A DNA stretch of 64,000 nt from positions 1,230,001 to 1,294,000 of the forward strand of contig NZ_PDCM01000001.1 of NCBI RefSeq assembly GCF_008634025.1, given 5' to 3'. Under the pieces are notes generated by a model. That model was not told the origin of the DNA and did not search any database. It saw only the letters and a program-made list of their open reading frames with translations. Shown here piece after piece: positions 55,978 to 64,000 of this stretch (position 1 is its first letter; every line of letters starts with the position of its first letter). The translations under genes were made by a program, and so were the position numbers. Source of the DNA: Streptomyces albofaciens JCM 4342. GTDB lineage: Bacteria; Actinomycetota; Actinomycetes; Streptomycetales; Streptomycetaceae.

Positions 55978-57326
55978 CGGCTCCGCTCCTTCCGTAGGCG
56001 CCGGAGATTGACGTACATCACCGGCAGCACGAGCAGCAGCAGGAACACCGCGATGGCACTGCCGAGGCCCTGGTCCACGTCCGTGCCGAAGGACGACTGG
56101 AAGAGCTGGAGCGCGAGCACGTTGGCGTCCTTGAGACTGGACCCCGGCGCGATGATGTACACCAGGTCGAAGATCTTCAGCACGTTGATCATCAGGGTGA
56201 CCAGGACGACGACCAGGACGGGAGCCAGCAGCGGCACCGTCACCCGCCGGAAGACCTGCCACTCGTTGGCGCCGTCCACCCGGGCCGCCTCCAGCAGCTC
56301 CCGGGGCACGCCCGCCAGGCCCGCCGCGATCAGCACCATCGCGAAGCCCGCCCACATCCAGATGTACGCGCCGATGATGGACGGGGTCACCAGGGCCGGG
56401 CCGAGCCAGTTCACGCCGTTGTACGCGGCGGCGAAGTTCGAGGCCGGCAGCCGCAGCTTCGCGCCGTCCGCCGCGGCGGGCAGCGAGAACCGCCCGTCCG
56501 GGCCCGTGGTCGTACTCGCCACGGTCCGGCCGTCCTTGACCGCCTCGACCGTCAGGCCGGGCAGGCCCTTCTCGGTGTGGTCGATGATGTTCGGGTGGCC
56601 CCCGCCGCCGCGGGTGAAGTCCAGCCAGGCGGTGCCGGTGACCTTGCCCGGCTCCGGGCGCGCCGCGGTCGCCGGGCGCGCCCCGCCCAGGTCACCGGGC
56701 TGCACGGCCACCAGCGGCAGATTCGCCGGGTCGCCCGCGCGCACCGGCTTCTTGGTGGTGTACGCGCCGCCGGACGCCGCCAGCCCGGCGTTGGGCCGCG
56801 GCTTGGCGCCCGGATACGGCGCGGGCTCCGCGAACGTGTCGTGGAGGGAGACCCATACGGCGTTGGCGACGCCGCGCTCCGGGTCCTGGTCGTACACCAG
56901 CCGGAAGATGATGCCCGCGGCCAGCATGGAGATCGCCATCGGCATGAAGACGACCAGCTTGAAGGCGGTGCCCCAGCGGACCCGCTCGGTGAGCACCGCG
57001 AAGATCAGGCCCAGCGCCGTGGCGACGGTGGGGGCCACCACCACCCAGATGACGTTGTTCTTCAGGGCGATCCGGATGCGCTCGTCGGTGAACAGCTCGC
57101 CGTAGTTGTCCAGGCCCACGAAGCCGTCGCCGGAGGCGTCGAACAGGCTCCGGTAGACCGAGAAGCCGATGGGGTAGACCACCAGCGCCCCGAGCAGGAC
57201 GAAGGCGGGCAGCAGGAAGGCGGCGGCGACCCACGGGCGGGTGCCCGCCACACTCTTGACCCGGCGCAGCGTGCCGGTGCCCGGGCGGACCGGGCCGGCC
57301 GGCCCGCCCGCGGTCGCAGCGTTCAT
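55974..57326 (-). CDS. carbohydrate ABC transporter permease (MalF type) with large insert
   Basis: 450 aa; typical partners have about 300. It has six or more helices and the EAA loop AGVPRELLEAARVDGANEWQVFRRVTVPLLAPVL. Between about residues 160 and 310 an extra extracytoplasmic region interrupts the helices. This starts YDQDPERGVANAVW, continues Pro/Ala-rich, and ends in a small beta-sandwich-like stretch (GLPGLTVEAVKDGRTVASTTTGPDGRFSLPAAADG), which resembles carboxypeptidase-regulatory/Cna-B-like folds. ATG 57326 is chosen over a more upstream frame start. It is coupled to the MalG-type gene by ATGA overlap. Confidence 0.92.
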   Translation of the reverse strand: MNAATAGGPAGPVRPGTGTLRRVKSVAGTRPWVAAAFLLPAFVLLGALVVYPIGFSVYRSLFDASGDGFVGLDNYGELFTDERIRIALKNNVIWVVVAPTVATALGLIFAVLTERVRWGTAFKLVVFMPMAISMLAAGIIFRLVYDQDPERGVANAVWVSLHDTFAEPAPYPGAKPRPNAGLAASGGAYTTKKPVRAGDPANLPLVAVQPGDLGGARPATAARPEPGKVTGTAWLDFTRGGGGHPNIIDHTEKGLPGLTVEAVKDGRTVASTTTGPDGRFSLPAAADGAKLRLPASNFAAAYNGVNWLGPALVTPSIIGAYIWMWAGFAMVLIAAGLAGVPRELLEAARVDGANEWQVFRRVTVPLLAPVLVVVLVTLMINVLKIFDLVYIIAPGSSLKDANVLALQLFQSSFGTDVDQGLGSAIAVFLLLLVLPVMYVNLRRLRKERSR

Positions 57327-57381
57327 GTCTGTCCCCCGGTCGGTGCGGTGGGCGGCGGTGCGCACCGCCGCGTGCGGTGCG

Positions 57382-57410
57382 CGGCCGCGGGCCGGCGGGG
57401 CCCGCGGCCG
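57382..57410 (-). promoter_or_regulatory. intercistronic stem-loop between binding protein and permease genes
   Basis: CGGCCGCGGGCC pairs with GGCCCGCGGCCG (12 bp, 5-nt loop) in the 100-bp gap. Such hairpins usually protect the upstream binding-protein message or attenuate transcription, so the binding protein is made in excess over the permeases. Confidence 0.7.
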
Positions 57411-57426
57411 TACTTCGGGCGCCGGG

Positions 57427-58860
57427 TCAGCTGCCGTACGCCTTGGCGGCGTCCTGCTCCAGCTTCCTCTGGGTGCCCGCGATGTCCTTCGGGTTCTTCA
57501 GGAAGTCCTGGAGGTCCTTCCACTCGCCCTGGCCGGGCTTGCCGCCGAAGCTCGCCGGGGCCTGGTCGGACATGTCGAAGCGGAAGTCGTCGCCCGCGTT
57601 GATCAGCGCCGTGGCGATCTCGCGCATCGTGTCGTTGACGTACGCGGCCTTGTCCAGCTCCTTGTTGGGGGAGATGAACCCGCCGGCCTGCGCCCAGATC
57701 TTCGCGGCGTCCGTGGACGCGAGGAAGGTGAGCAGTGCCTGCGCGCCCTTGGTGTCCTTCAGGGCCACCGCCGCGTCGCCGCCGGTCACCACCGGCGACC
57801 GGGAGCCCACCGCGGGGAACGGGAAGACCTTGGCGTCCTCACCGATCTTGGCCTTGGTCTGCTGGATGTTGGTGGCGGCGAAGTCCCCCGAGGAGACCAT
57901 GGCGGCCTTCGGCTGGTCACCGCCGCTGAACGTCTGGGTGACCGAGGCGGGGAACTGCGTCTGGAGCGCGCCGCTGTTGCCGCCGGTCAGCAGACCGGGC
58001 TTGCCGAACAGCTGCGCGAGCGCGGTCAGCGCCCTGGTGACGGACGGGTCGGTCCACTTGATCTTGTACTGGGCCAGCTGGTCGTACTTCTCCGGACCGG
58101 CCTGGGAGAGGTAGACGTTCTCGAACCAGTCGGTCAGCGTCCAGCCGTCCGCGCCGCCCACCGAGACCGGCTCCACCCCGGAGTCCGCGACGGTCTGCGC
58201 CGTCTTGAGGAATTCGGCCCAGTTCTTCGGCTCGGCCACCCCCGCGTTCTCGAACGCCTTGGTGTTGTACCAGATCAGCGACTTGTTGCTGGCCTTGTAA
58301 TAGACGCCGTACTCGGTGCCCTTGTACGCGCCCAGCTGCCGCCAGCCCGGGGAGAAGTTCTTGGCGAGCTGCTCCTTGGCGGCGGGCCCCAGCGGCTTGA
58401 GCCAGCCCTTGCGGGCGAACTCCCGCAACACGCCGACCTGCGGCGGGAAGGCGACATCCGGCTGGCCGCCGCCGGCCACCTTCGAGCCGATGAAGCCGGC
58501 CATGTCGTCGCCGGTGGGCACGTAGTTGACGGTGGCGCCGGTGCGCTTCTCGAACTCGTCGAGCACCTTCAGGAAGCTCGCCCGCTCCGGGCCGGTCCAC
58601 ACCGCGGCGACCTGGATCTTCTGGCCGTTCAGCTTGGGCAGCTGGACGGAGGTCCCGTTGCTGGTCTCCCCGCCGCCCTCTTTCTTGCCGCCGTCGCCGT
58701 TGCCGCTGCACGCCGTCAGCGTCAGCGCGCCCGCTGCGGCGAGCGCCAGGGCGGCCCGGGTGGTCACCGCGGTGCGGGTGCGGGCGGCAGACGTGCCGCC
58801 GGTCGTGCCGCGGGCCGTGCCGCCGGTCGTCGCGGTGCGCCGTATGCGTGAAGTGCCCAT
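57427..58860 (-). CDS. carbohydrate ABC transporter substrate-binding lipoprotein
   Basis: 477 aa, family 1 extracellular solute-binding protein. The signal peptide ends in the lipobox TLTAC (Cys51), followed by a Gly/Asp/Lys linker. Conserved stretches are VLDEFEKRTGATVNY, DVAFPPQVGVLREFARKG, the hinge segment NKSLIWYNTKAFENAGVAEPKNWAEFLKTAQ, and the C-terminal AVALKDTKGAQALLTFLAS. The substrate is probably an oligosaccharide but cannot be named. It is first in the operon. ATG 58860 follows GGAGGGG; a candidate promoter lies 80-108 bp upstream. Confidence 0.93.
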   Translation of the reverse strand: MGTSRIRRTATTGGTARGTTGGTSAARTRTAVTTRAALALAAAGALTLTACSGNGDGGKKEGGGETSNGTSVQLPKLNGQKIQVAAVWTGPERASFLKVLDEFEKRTGATVNYVPTGDDMAGFIGSKVAGGGQPDVAFPPQVGVLREFARKGWLKPLGPAAKEQLAKNFSPGWRQLGAYKGTEYGVYYKASNKSLIWYNTKAFENAGVAEPKNWAEFLKTAQTVADSGVEPVSVGGADGWTLTDWFENVYLSQAGPEKYDQLAQYKIKWTDPSVTRALTALAQLFGKPGLLTGGNSGALQTQFPASVTQTFSGGDQPKAAMVSSGDFAATNIQQTKAKIGEDAKVFPFPAVGSRSPVVTGGDAAVALKDTKGAQALLTFLASTDAAKIWAQAGGFISPNKELDKAAYVNDTMREIATALINAGDDFRFDMSDQAPASFGGKPGQGEWKDLQDFLKNPKDIAGTQRKLEQDAAKAYGS

Positions 58861-58939
58861 CCCCGTAAGCCCCTCCCGTGCGGTGCGCTGAGCGCCGTGT
58901 GGCGGCCTCCCGCGCGCGGCGCGCGGCCCGCCGCGCTCA

Positions 58940-58968
58940 GGTCTACGCCCGGATCACCGGCCCCGCAA
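58940..58968 (-). promoter_or_regulatory. candidate promoter of the sugar importer operon
   Basis: On the minus strand TTGCGG (58968-58963) and TAGACC (58945-58940) are separated by 17 bp, about 80 nt before the ATG at 58860. The boxes are partial matches to the housekeeping consensus. Confidence 0.4.
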
Positions 58969-59093
58969 TACCGCCTCCCGCCCCAACTGGCCTTTCGTGA
59001 CCGGCCCGTTACCCCTCGCGTACACCTCGCGGCGGCGCCCGCGGACGGCCCGGTCCGGCTCCCGCGGCGGCCGGGGCGGCCGGGACGGCCCGG

Positions 59094-62000
59094 TCAGAGC
59101 AGGGGCGGGGCCGCGGACGCGCCGGAGGACTGGGCGGCCCGCTGGAGGGCGCTGGCCAGCAGGGCCAGGTCGGTGGGGCCGTTGCCCAGCTCGCGCAGCG
59201 GGCGGCGGGCCGGCGGGTCGCCCATCCGCTCCCACTCCAGGGGTACGACCGTGGGGCGGAGCGTGGACGTGCGGGGTATCCGCCCGGTCACCCGGCCGGC
59301 CTGGAACGGGGTGACGGAGGAGTCCGCCGCGCGGTGCAGGCGCCCGCGCCCCGGCGGCACCGGCTCGGCCGCGTCCCCCGCCGGGCCCAGCTCCACGCGC
59401 AGTCCGGCCGCCCGGTCCGTGGCCGTGTCGCTCGTACGGTCCGGGTGGCCGGTGGCCGCTATCAGGTGGACGCCGAGCGCCGCGCCCTCCCGGGCCACCG
59501 CCTCCAGCGCGCGCACCACCGAACCGGCCGCGGGGCGGCCCGTACTGCCGAGGGCCGGGGCGACCAGCGCGTCGAAGTCGTCGACCAGCACGAACAGCCG
59601 GGGCATCGGCACCGCCTGCGCCGTCTGGACCTCCGCGCCGGAGCCGGGGGCACTGCGCGCGCGCAGCCGCAGCGTGCCCGTGGACGTGCTGTCCCGCTCG
59701 GCCGGGGAGGAGCCGGACGCGGCCTCGGGCGAGCGGCGGGGGGCCGGGGTGCGCGGCGCGGGCAGGTGGGCGGCGCGCCACTCGGCGAAGTCCGTGCCGG
59801 CCAGGGTCTCGGCGCGGCGCTTGAGCTCGGAGCTGAGCGCCTGCGCGAACTGCCGCATCCGCACCGGGTCGGAGGCCGTCAGATGGGTGGTCACATGCGG
59901 CAGGTCCGTGCACAGCCGCAGGCCCTCGCCGCGCTCCGGGCCCGCGCCGTCCACCAGGACCAGGGAGAGCAGGTCCGGGCGGTCGGCGGCGGCGAGCGAG
60001 GCGGCCAGCGAGCGCAGCAGCTCCGTCTTGCCGCTGCCCGGGCCGCCGGTCACCAGCAGATGGCAGGCGTCGGCGGCGGGGTCGGCGCGGACCGGGCCGT
60101 GCGGGCCCGCGCCGAGCACCGCGGCGGCCCCCGACCGGCCGGTGTCCGAAGCGGCGGCCCGGGACCGGTCGGCGTCCGAGGCGGCGGCCCAGCGGGCCAT
60201 CAGCGAGGCCGGGGTGGCCCGCGCCAGGCCCAGTTCGTCCAGCAGCCGGGAGGTGTCCGGCAGGGGGACGGCAGCGCTGCGCGCCGGGCGCCCGCCGAGG
60301 CCGGTGCCGGTGTCGGCCTCGCGCAGCGGCGCCAGGGCGCGCGCGAACCGCTCGGCCCAGGCGGTGGAGACCGCGTCGACCGCGGCGACGGTGCCGTTCG
60401 GGCCGGTGCCGGGCTGGACGACGCGCAGCGCCGTGGCGACATCGCCGCTCAGCACTGCGACCGCGCCGCACTCGCCGAACGCGGGCGAGGCCGCGCGGGC
60501 CGCCTCGTACGTCGCGGCGAGCGGGAAGGCGGGGGTGGCGGCCGGCGTCTCGGCCAGGCACAGCACATGGATGCCGGCCGCCGGGCCGCTCGCCGCGAGC
60601 CGGGCGGTCGTCTCGCGCAGGGCCGGGGAACCGGGGTCGCCGTCCACGATCAGGAGGGTGTACGGGCCGTTGTAGCGGGCGGCGGCGGAGGCCACGGCGG
60701 ACCGCTCGGCGGCGGCCCAGTGCGGGCCCAGGGGGCCGTCGTCGAGGCGGCGCGCCAGCTCGGCCGTACGCGCCGCGGCCTGCTCCTTGTCGTACGCGAG
60801 CAGCAGCCGGCAGTCCTGGGCGTGGGCCGGGCGCACCTGCGGGAGCCAGCCCAGCCAGGACCAGTCGGCCAGCCGCTCTTCGAGGGAGCGGGCGCGGTCC
60901 GTGGTCAGGAGCACGATCTCCAGGGTGGCGGGGGAGTGCAGCGCGGCGAGCTGCGCCACGGCGGCGCGGGCCAGGCCGCCGAGCCGGGCGCGCGGCCCGG
61001 CCAGCCCCAGGGCGCCCGCCTTGCGCAGCTCGACCGTCACGGGCGCGGCGGACCGGCCGCCGTCCTGCGGGGCCGTGCCGAGCCGGACGGTGAGCGCGTC
61101 CGGGTGGTCCGGGCCGCGCTCCCACAGGCGGGGGCCCGGGCCGAGCGCGGTCAGCAGGATCGTCGCCGGGTCGGGCCAGCGCTCGTCCGCGGCCTCCGGG
61201 CTCAGCCGCTCGGCCACGGGACCGTACGCCTCGGCCGCCGCTTCCCCGGCGGCCTCCCGGGACCGCCGCTGCTGCTCCTCCCACACCGTCGGCGCGGGGG
61301 CGGGCGCCGCTCCGGGACGCTCGGCGGCGGGCCGGGCGCCGGTCAGCCGGCGCGCCCAGGCGCCCAGGCCGCCGCTCCGGCGCGCGGCCTTGGGGGACGC
61401 GGCTGAAGAGTCCTGGCCCGGGTCTTCGCAGGGGGTGTGGTGCGGGTCTTCGTACGAGCCTGCGCCCAGGCCGGCGGGGGCGAGGCTCTGCCTGCCGCCA
61501 TGGGTGGACCCGTCGCCCAGACCGTACTGCTCCTGCGGACTGCCGGGATACGGGGTGCCGCGCAGGGGGGTGCCCCGGCGTCCCGGGCTGTCGTACGAAG
61601 CGGGCAACTCCTCGCGCGGATGCCCGGCGCCGTACGGGGCGGCATACGGGCCCGCGGCCTCCGGGGCGGCCGGGGGCGCGGCGGCGGTGGGGAAGGCGTG
61701 GTCCGGCGTCGCGGGGCGCGGGATGCCGGGCCGGGCGCCGGGGACGCCGGGGCGAAGCGGGCCGGCGCCGGTCCCCGGGGCGGCCGCCTCCGGCTGGGAG
61801 ACGCGCAGCCGGCCCTCGCCGTCGGGGGCGCACACCAGGGCCGGGTCGGGCTCGGCCGGGGCGGGCGTCAGGCGCAGCGCGGACTCGCCGATGCGCAGCA
61901 GCGCGCCGGGCGGCAGCGGCACCGGGCGCTCGCCGACCTCGGCCCCGCCGACGGCCGTGCCGTTGGTCGACCGGAGGTCGGCGACCAGCACCGAGCCGTC

Positions 62001-62501
62001 CGGCTCGACCGTCACCGCGCAGTGCAGCCGGGAGACGTCCGGGTCGTCCAGGGGCACGTCGGCCTGCGCCGAGCGGCCGACGCGGATCGCGCCGCCCCGG
62101 GCGTGCAGGAGGTGGACGCCGCCGGCGTCGGGGCCGGAGACGACCCGCAGGCGGGGGGCGCCGTGCGGCAGGCCGTGGGCGGGGGCGGGGCCGGGGGCGC
62201 CCAGCGAGAGCACCGCGCCGTCTATCAGCGGGGGTTCGCCGACCGCGGCGCGCTGCGGGTCCAGGCGGTCGGTGCCGGCGTACAGCACCACGGGGCCGCC
62301 CGCCGGGCCCGCCGAGGCGCCGCCCTTGCCGCTGTTGCTGCTGCCGGAGGCGCCGATGTCCGCGCCGGACCCGGCGACGGCCGCCGCGAGGCCGCTCGCG
62401 ACCGTGGCGAGCGCCGTCCCGGCGGGGGCCGTGACCAGGACGTCACAGGCCCGCGTGGGGTGGCCGCTGCGCGGCCCGAGGACGGTCAGCCGGATCTGCA
62501 T
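59094..62501 (-). CDS. FHA domain / FtsK-SpoIIIE-type ATPase
   Basis: 1135 aa, no membrane helix. It begins MQIRLTVLGPRSGHPTRACD. An FHA domain (about 136-205: GGAIRVGRSAQADVPL, DVSRLHCAV, LRSTNGTAV) binds phosphothreonine. A 250-residue disordered Pro/Gly region follows. The C-terminal half resembles FtsK/SpoIIIE/EccC-type ATPases with one intact Walker A (GGPGSGKTELLRSLA, about 816-830) and a Walker-B-like LFVLVDDFDALVAPALG. EccC-type ATPases drive type VII secretion, but no other type VII genes are seen, so this is not assigned to a secretion system. It is divergent from a Ser/Thr kinase gene. ATG 62501 is chosen; longer frames extend into the promoter region. Confidence 0.87.
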   Translation of the reverse strand: MQIRLTVLGPRSGHPTRACDVLVTAPAGTALATVASGLAAAVAGSGADIGASGSSNSGKGGASAGPAGGPVVLYAGTDRLDPQRAAVGEPPLIDGAVLSLGAPGPAPAHGLPHGAPRLRVVSGPDAGGVHLLHARGGAIRVGRSAQADVPLDDPDVSRLHCAVTVEPDGSVLVADLRSTNGTAVGGAEVGERPVPLPPGALLRIGESALRLTPAPAEPDPALVCAPDGEGRLRVSQPEAAAPGTGAGPLRPGVPGARPGIPRPATPDHAFPTAAAPPAAPEAAGPYAAPYGAGHPREELPASYDSPGRRGTPLRGTPYPGSPQEQYGLGDGSTHGGRQSLAPAGLGAGSYEDPHHTPCEDPGQDSSAASPKAARRSGGLGAWARRLTGARPAAERPGAAPAPAPTVWEEQQRRSREAAGEAAAEAYGPVAERLSPEAADERWPDPATILLTALGPGPRLWERGPDHPDALTVRLGTAPQDGGRSAAPVTVELRKAGALGLAGPRARLGGLARAAVAQLAALHSPATLEIVLLTTDRARSLEERLADWSWLGWLPQVRPAHAQDCRLLLAYDKEQAAARTAELARRLDDGPLGPHWAAAERSAVASAAARYNGPYTLLIVDGDPGSPALRETTARLAASGPAAGIHVLCLAETPAATPAFPLAATYEAARAASPAFGECGAVAVLSGDVATALRVVQPGTGPNGTVAAVDAVSTAWAERFARALAPLREADTGTGLGGRPARSAAVPLPDTSRLLDELGLARATPASLMARWAAASDADRSRAAASDTGRSGAAAVLGAGPHGPVRADPAADACHLLVTGGPGSGKTELLRSLAASLAAADRPDLLSLVLVDGAGPERGEGLRLCTDLPHVTTHLTASDPVRMRQFAQALSSELKRRAETLAGTDFAEWRAAHLPAPRTPAPRRSPEAASGSSPAERDSTSTGTLRLRARSAPGSGAEVQTAQAVPMPRLFVLVDDFDALVAPALGSTGRPAAGSVVRALEAVAREGAALGVHLIAATGHPDRTSDTATDRAAGLRVELGPAGDAAEPVPPGRGRLHRAADSSVTPFQAGRVTGRIPRTSTLRPTVVPLEWERMGDPPARRPLRELGNGPTDLALLASALQRAAQSSGASAAPPLL

Positions 62502-62980
62502 CGCCGTCAACGGTCCCTTCCGCCCGGACCGTTCGGCGGGGGCCCCGTGACCTCCCCCACCGCACCCGGGCACTTCGGCACGTACAAGTCCCGACGCGGG
62601 GAGCACCGGGCTCCCGCGCCGCACGCGTGCGACGGGGACCCCGCACCCCCACCGCTCCCGTGCTGGGTGCATCCTCGCACCTGCCACCGACAACACGCCC
62701 GCCGACCATCACTCAGTGATCTTGATTGGTCGGCCCCGGACGCAAAACCACCTGATCGTGCCCTGCGAAAGTCCAATTTTCGATCATCGGTGCTCGCTGT
62801 TCGGCCTGACGTGGACATCGATCCGGAAGCGCCGGCAACCATCTGTCCTGAATGCGCGTCTTTCCTGCAAGCCCCGCCCGATCGTCCCGGCGTACGGCCG
62901 GTACGGCGGCACTACAGTGGGGCGAAGGGCCGCGGCGACCCACCGGCCCGGCAAGGATCGACCACGACCAGGGAGCGCAC
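62502..62980. promoter_or_regulatory. 479-bp divergent region between the FHA-FtsK and kinase genes
   Basis: Nothing coding is supported. For the kinase, TACAGT (62913-62918) is a candidate -10, lacking a clear -35. An AT-richer stretch at about 62715-62790 (GATCTTGATTGG, GCAAAACC, AATTTTCGATCATCGG) is the most promoter-like part for the minus strand. Confidence 0.4.
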
Positions 62981-64000
62981 GTGCGGCCGGTAGGCAGCAA
63001 GTACCTGCTTGAGGAGCCGCTGGGACGCGGTGCCACGGGCACCGTCTGGCGGGCTCGTCAGAGGGAGACCGCGGGCGCCGAGGCCGCGGTGGCCGGCGAG
63101 CCGGGCGAGACGGTCGCGATCAAGGTCCTCAAGGAGGAGCTGGCGCACGACGCGGACGTCGTCATGCGCTTCCTGCGGGAGCGCTCGGTCCTGCTGCGGC
63201 TGACCCACCCGAACATCGTGCGCACCCGCGACCTGGTCGTCGAGGGCGATCTGCTGGCGCTGGTCATGGACCTGATCGACGGCCCCGACCTGCACCGCCA
63301 CCTCCGCGACAACGGCCCCTTCAGCCCCGTCGCCGCGTCCCTGCTGACCGCCCAGATCGCCGACGCGCTGGCCGCCAGCCACGCCGACGGCGTGGTGCAC
63401 CGCGACCTGAAGCCCGCCAACGTCCTGCTCAAGGGCACCGGCGAGGGCGACACCGCCGAGCTGCACCCGATGCTCACCGACTTCGGCATCGCCCGCCTCG
63501 CGGACTCGCCGGGGCTGACCCGCACCCACGAGTTCGTCGGCACCCCCGCCTACGTGGCGCCCGAGTCCGCCGAGGGCCGCCCGCAGACCTCCGCCGTGGA
63601 CATCTACGGCGCCGGCATCCTGCTGTACGAGCTGGTCACCGGCCGCCCGCCGTTCGGCGGCGCCAGCGCGCTCGAAGTCCTGCACCGCCACCTCAGCGAG
63701 GAGCCGCGCCGCCCGAGCACCGTCCCCGAGCCGCTGTGGACGGTCATCGAGCGCTGCCTCCGCAAGGAGCCGGGCGAGCGGCCCAGCGCCGAGAACCTGG
63801 CCCGCGCGCTGCGCACGGTCGCCGCGGGCGTCGGCGTGCACGCCACCCCGGCCCAGGCCGAGGCCGCGCTCGGCGTCGCGGCCCTGCTCGCGCCCGACCC
63901 GTCGCCCGCCACGGTGCCCGGCACCGGCGCGGACGGCTCCGGCGACGCCGACCCCACCCAGGTGCTCCCGTCCACCGGCGGCCAGGGCGGGTACGACCCG
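62981..64000 (+). CDS. Ser/Thr protein kinase, PknB-type (3' end outside the window)
   Basis: The first 340 codons are visible and open to the last base. The Gly loop is LGRGATGTVWRA, catalytic Lys48 is in VAIKVLKE, the catalytic loop is VVHRDLKPANVLL (Asp142), the metal-binding Asp167 is in DFGIARL, and VAPES is the APE motif, then DIYGAGILLYELVTGRPPF. The visible C-terminal part is Ala/Pro-rich; whether a membrane helix or sensor domain follows lies outside the window. GTG 62981 is chosen (GGGAG 5 nt upstream). The divergent FHA-domain ATPase is a plausible phospho-dependent partner or substrate. Confidence 0.94.
   Translation, partial: MRPVGSKYLLEEPLGRGATGTVWRARQRETAGAEAAVAGEPGETVAIKVLKEELAHDADVVMRFLRERSVLLRLTHPNIVRTRDLVVEGDLLALVMDLIDGPDLHRHLRDNGPFSPVAASLLTAQIADALAASHADGVVHRDLKPANVLLKGTGEGDTAELHPMLTDFGIARLADSPGLTRTHEFVGTPAYVAPESAEGRPQTSAVDIYGAGILLYELVTGRPPFGGASALEVLHRHLSEEPRRPSTVPEPLWTVIERCLRKEPGERPSAENLARALRTVAAGVGVHATPAQAEAALGVAALLAPDPSPATVPGTGADGSGDADPTQVLPSTGGQGGYDP

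Noticed and set aside
59094..62501. Type VII (ESX) secretion ATPase EccC
   Set aside because: No membrane helices, only one clear intact Walker A, an FHA domain, and no eccB/D/E or WXG100 genes adjacent.

Overview
The window is a chromosomal segment of a high-GC actinomycete, almost certainly a Streptomyces. The evidence is GC-rich codon use with frequent GTG starts, an actinobacterial 23S/5S rRNA end, and gene orders seen across Streptomyces (mtnA-mtrA-mtrB-lpqB, comF, hpf, a LuxR-type regulator, secA, the 180-kDa-type NAD-glutamate dehydrogenase). No transposase, integrase, phage gene, CRISPR array or tRNA gene was seen.

Layout. 1-3230: the 3' part of a 23S rRNA gene, a 5S rRNA gene and a strong terminator, closing an rrn operon. 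3611-9262 (minus): a tight five-gene operon of membrane protein, DUF4129, DUF4350, MoxR AAA ATPase and DUF58 protein. 9430-15715 (plus): mtnA overlapping mtrA, then mtrB and lpqB, the MtrAB two-component system with its lipoprotein. 15964-27174: housekeeping and stress genes: a comF-type phosphoribosyltransferase carrying a striking repeat insertion, hibernation factor hpf, a NarL/LuxR-family response regulator, a YcaQ/AlkX-like DNA glycosylase, secA, two small actinobacterial conserved proteins, a HAD phosphatase and a DJ-1/PfpI protein. 27719-32695: the large NAD-glutamate dehydrogenase.

32853-54909 is a cell-surface glycopolymer (teichoic-acid-type) locus. It holds an ABC-2 exporter (TagGH type), a divergent TetR regulator, a secreted PIG-L deacetylase with a propeller-like C-terminus, a YfhO / Dpm-like glycosyltransferase / GtrA triad, two fusions of a GT2 glycosyltransferase with a CDP-glycerol glycerophosphotransferase-like domain, three further glycosyltransferases, a UDP-glucose 4-epimerase and a methyltransferase. 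The expected logic is cytoplasmic assembly of a polyol-phosphate polymer, export by TagGH, and decoration outside the membrane by the triad. 55096-58860 (minus) is a carbohydrate ABC importer operon. 59094-64000 is a divergent pair: an FHA-FtsK/SpoIIIE-type ATPase and a Ser/Thr protein kinase that runs off the window end.

Two non-gene patterns stand out. First, an 18-bp minisatellite with a CCGTACGG-like core recurs in the comF coding region (17 exact-period units), the gtrA coding tail (7 units plus a partial) and downstream of the sugar permease (3 units), and many gene ends carry other private tandem repeats (7, 8, 12, 22, 25 and about 28 bp). Second, the intergenic region between the TetR gene and the exporter genes has four copies of a 47-bp unit, each holding a CGTnnCGnCGnnACG element, plus a fifth element at the tetR promoter. 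This looks like an operator array.
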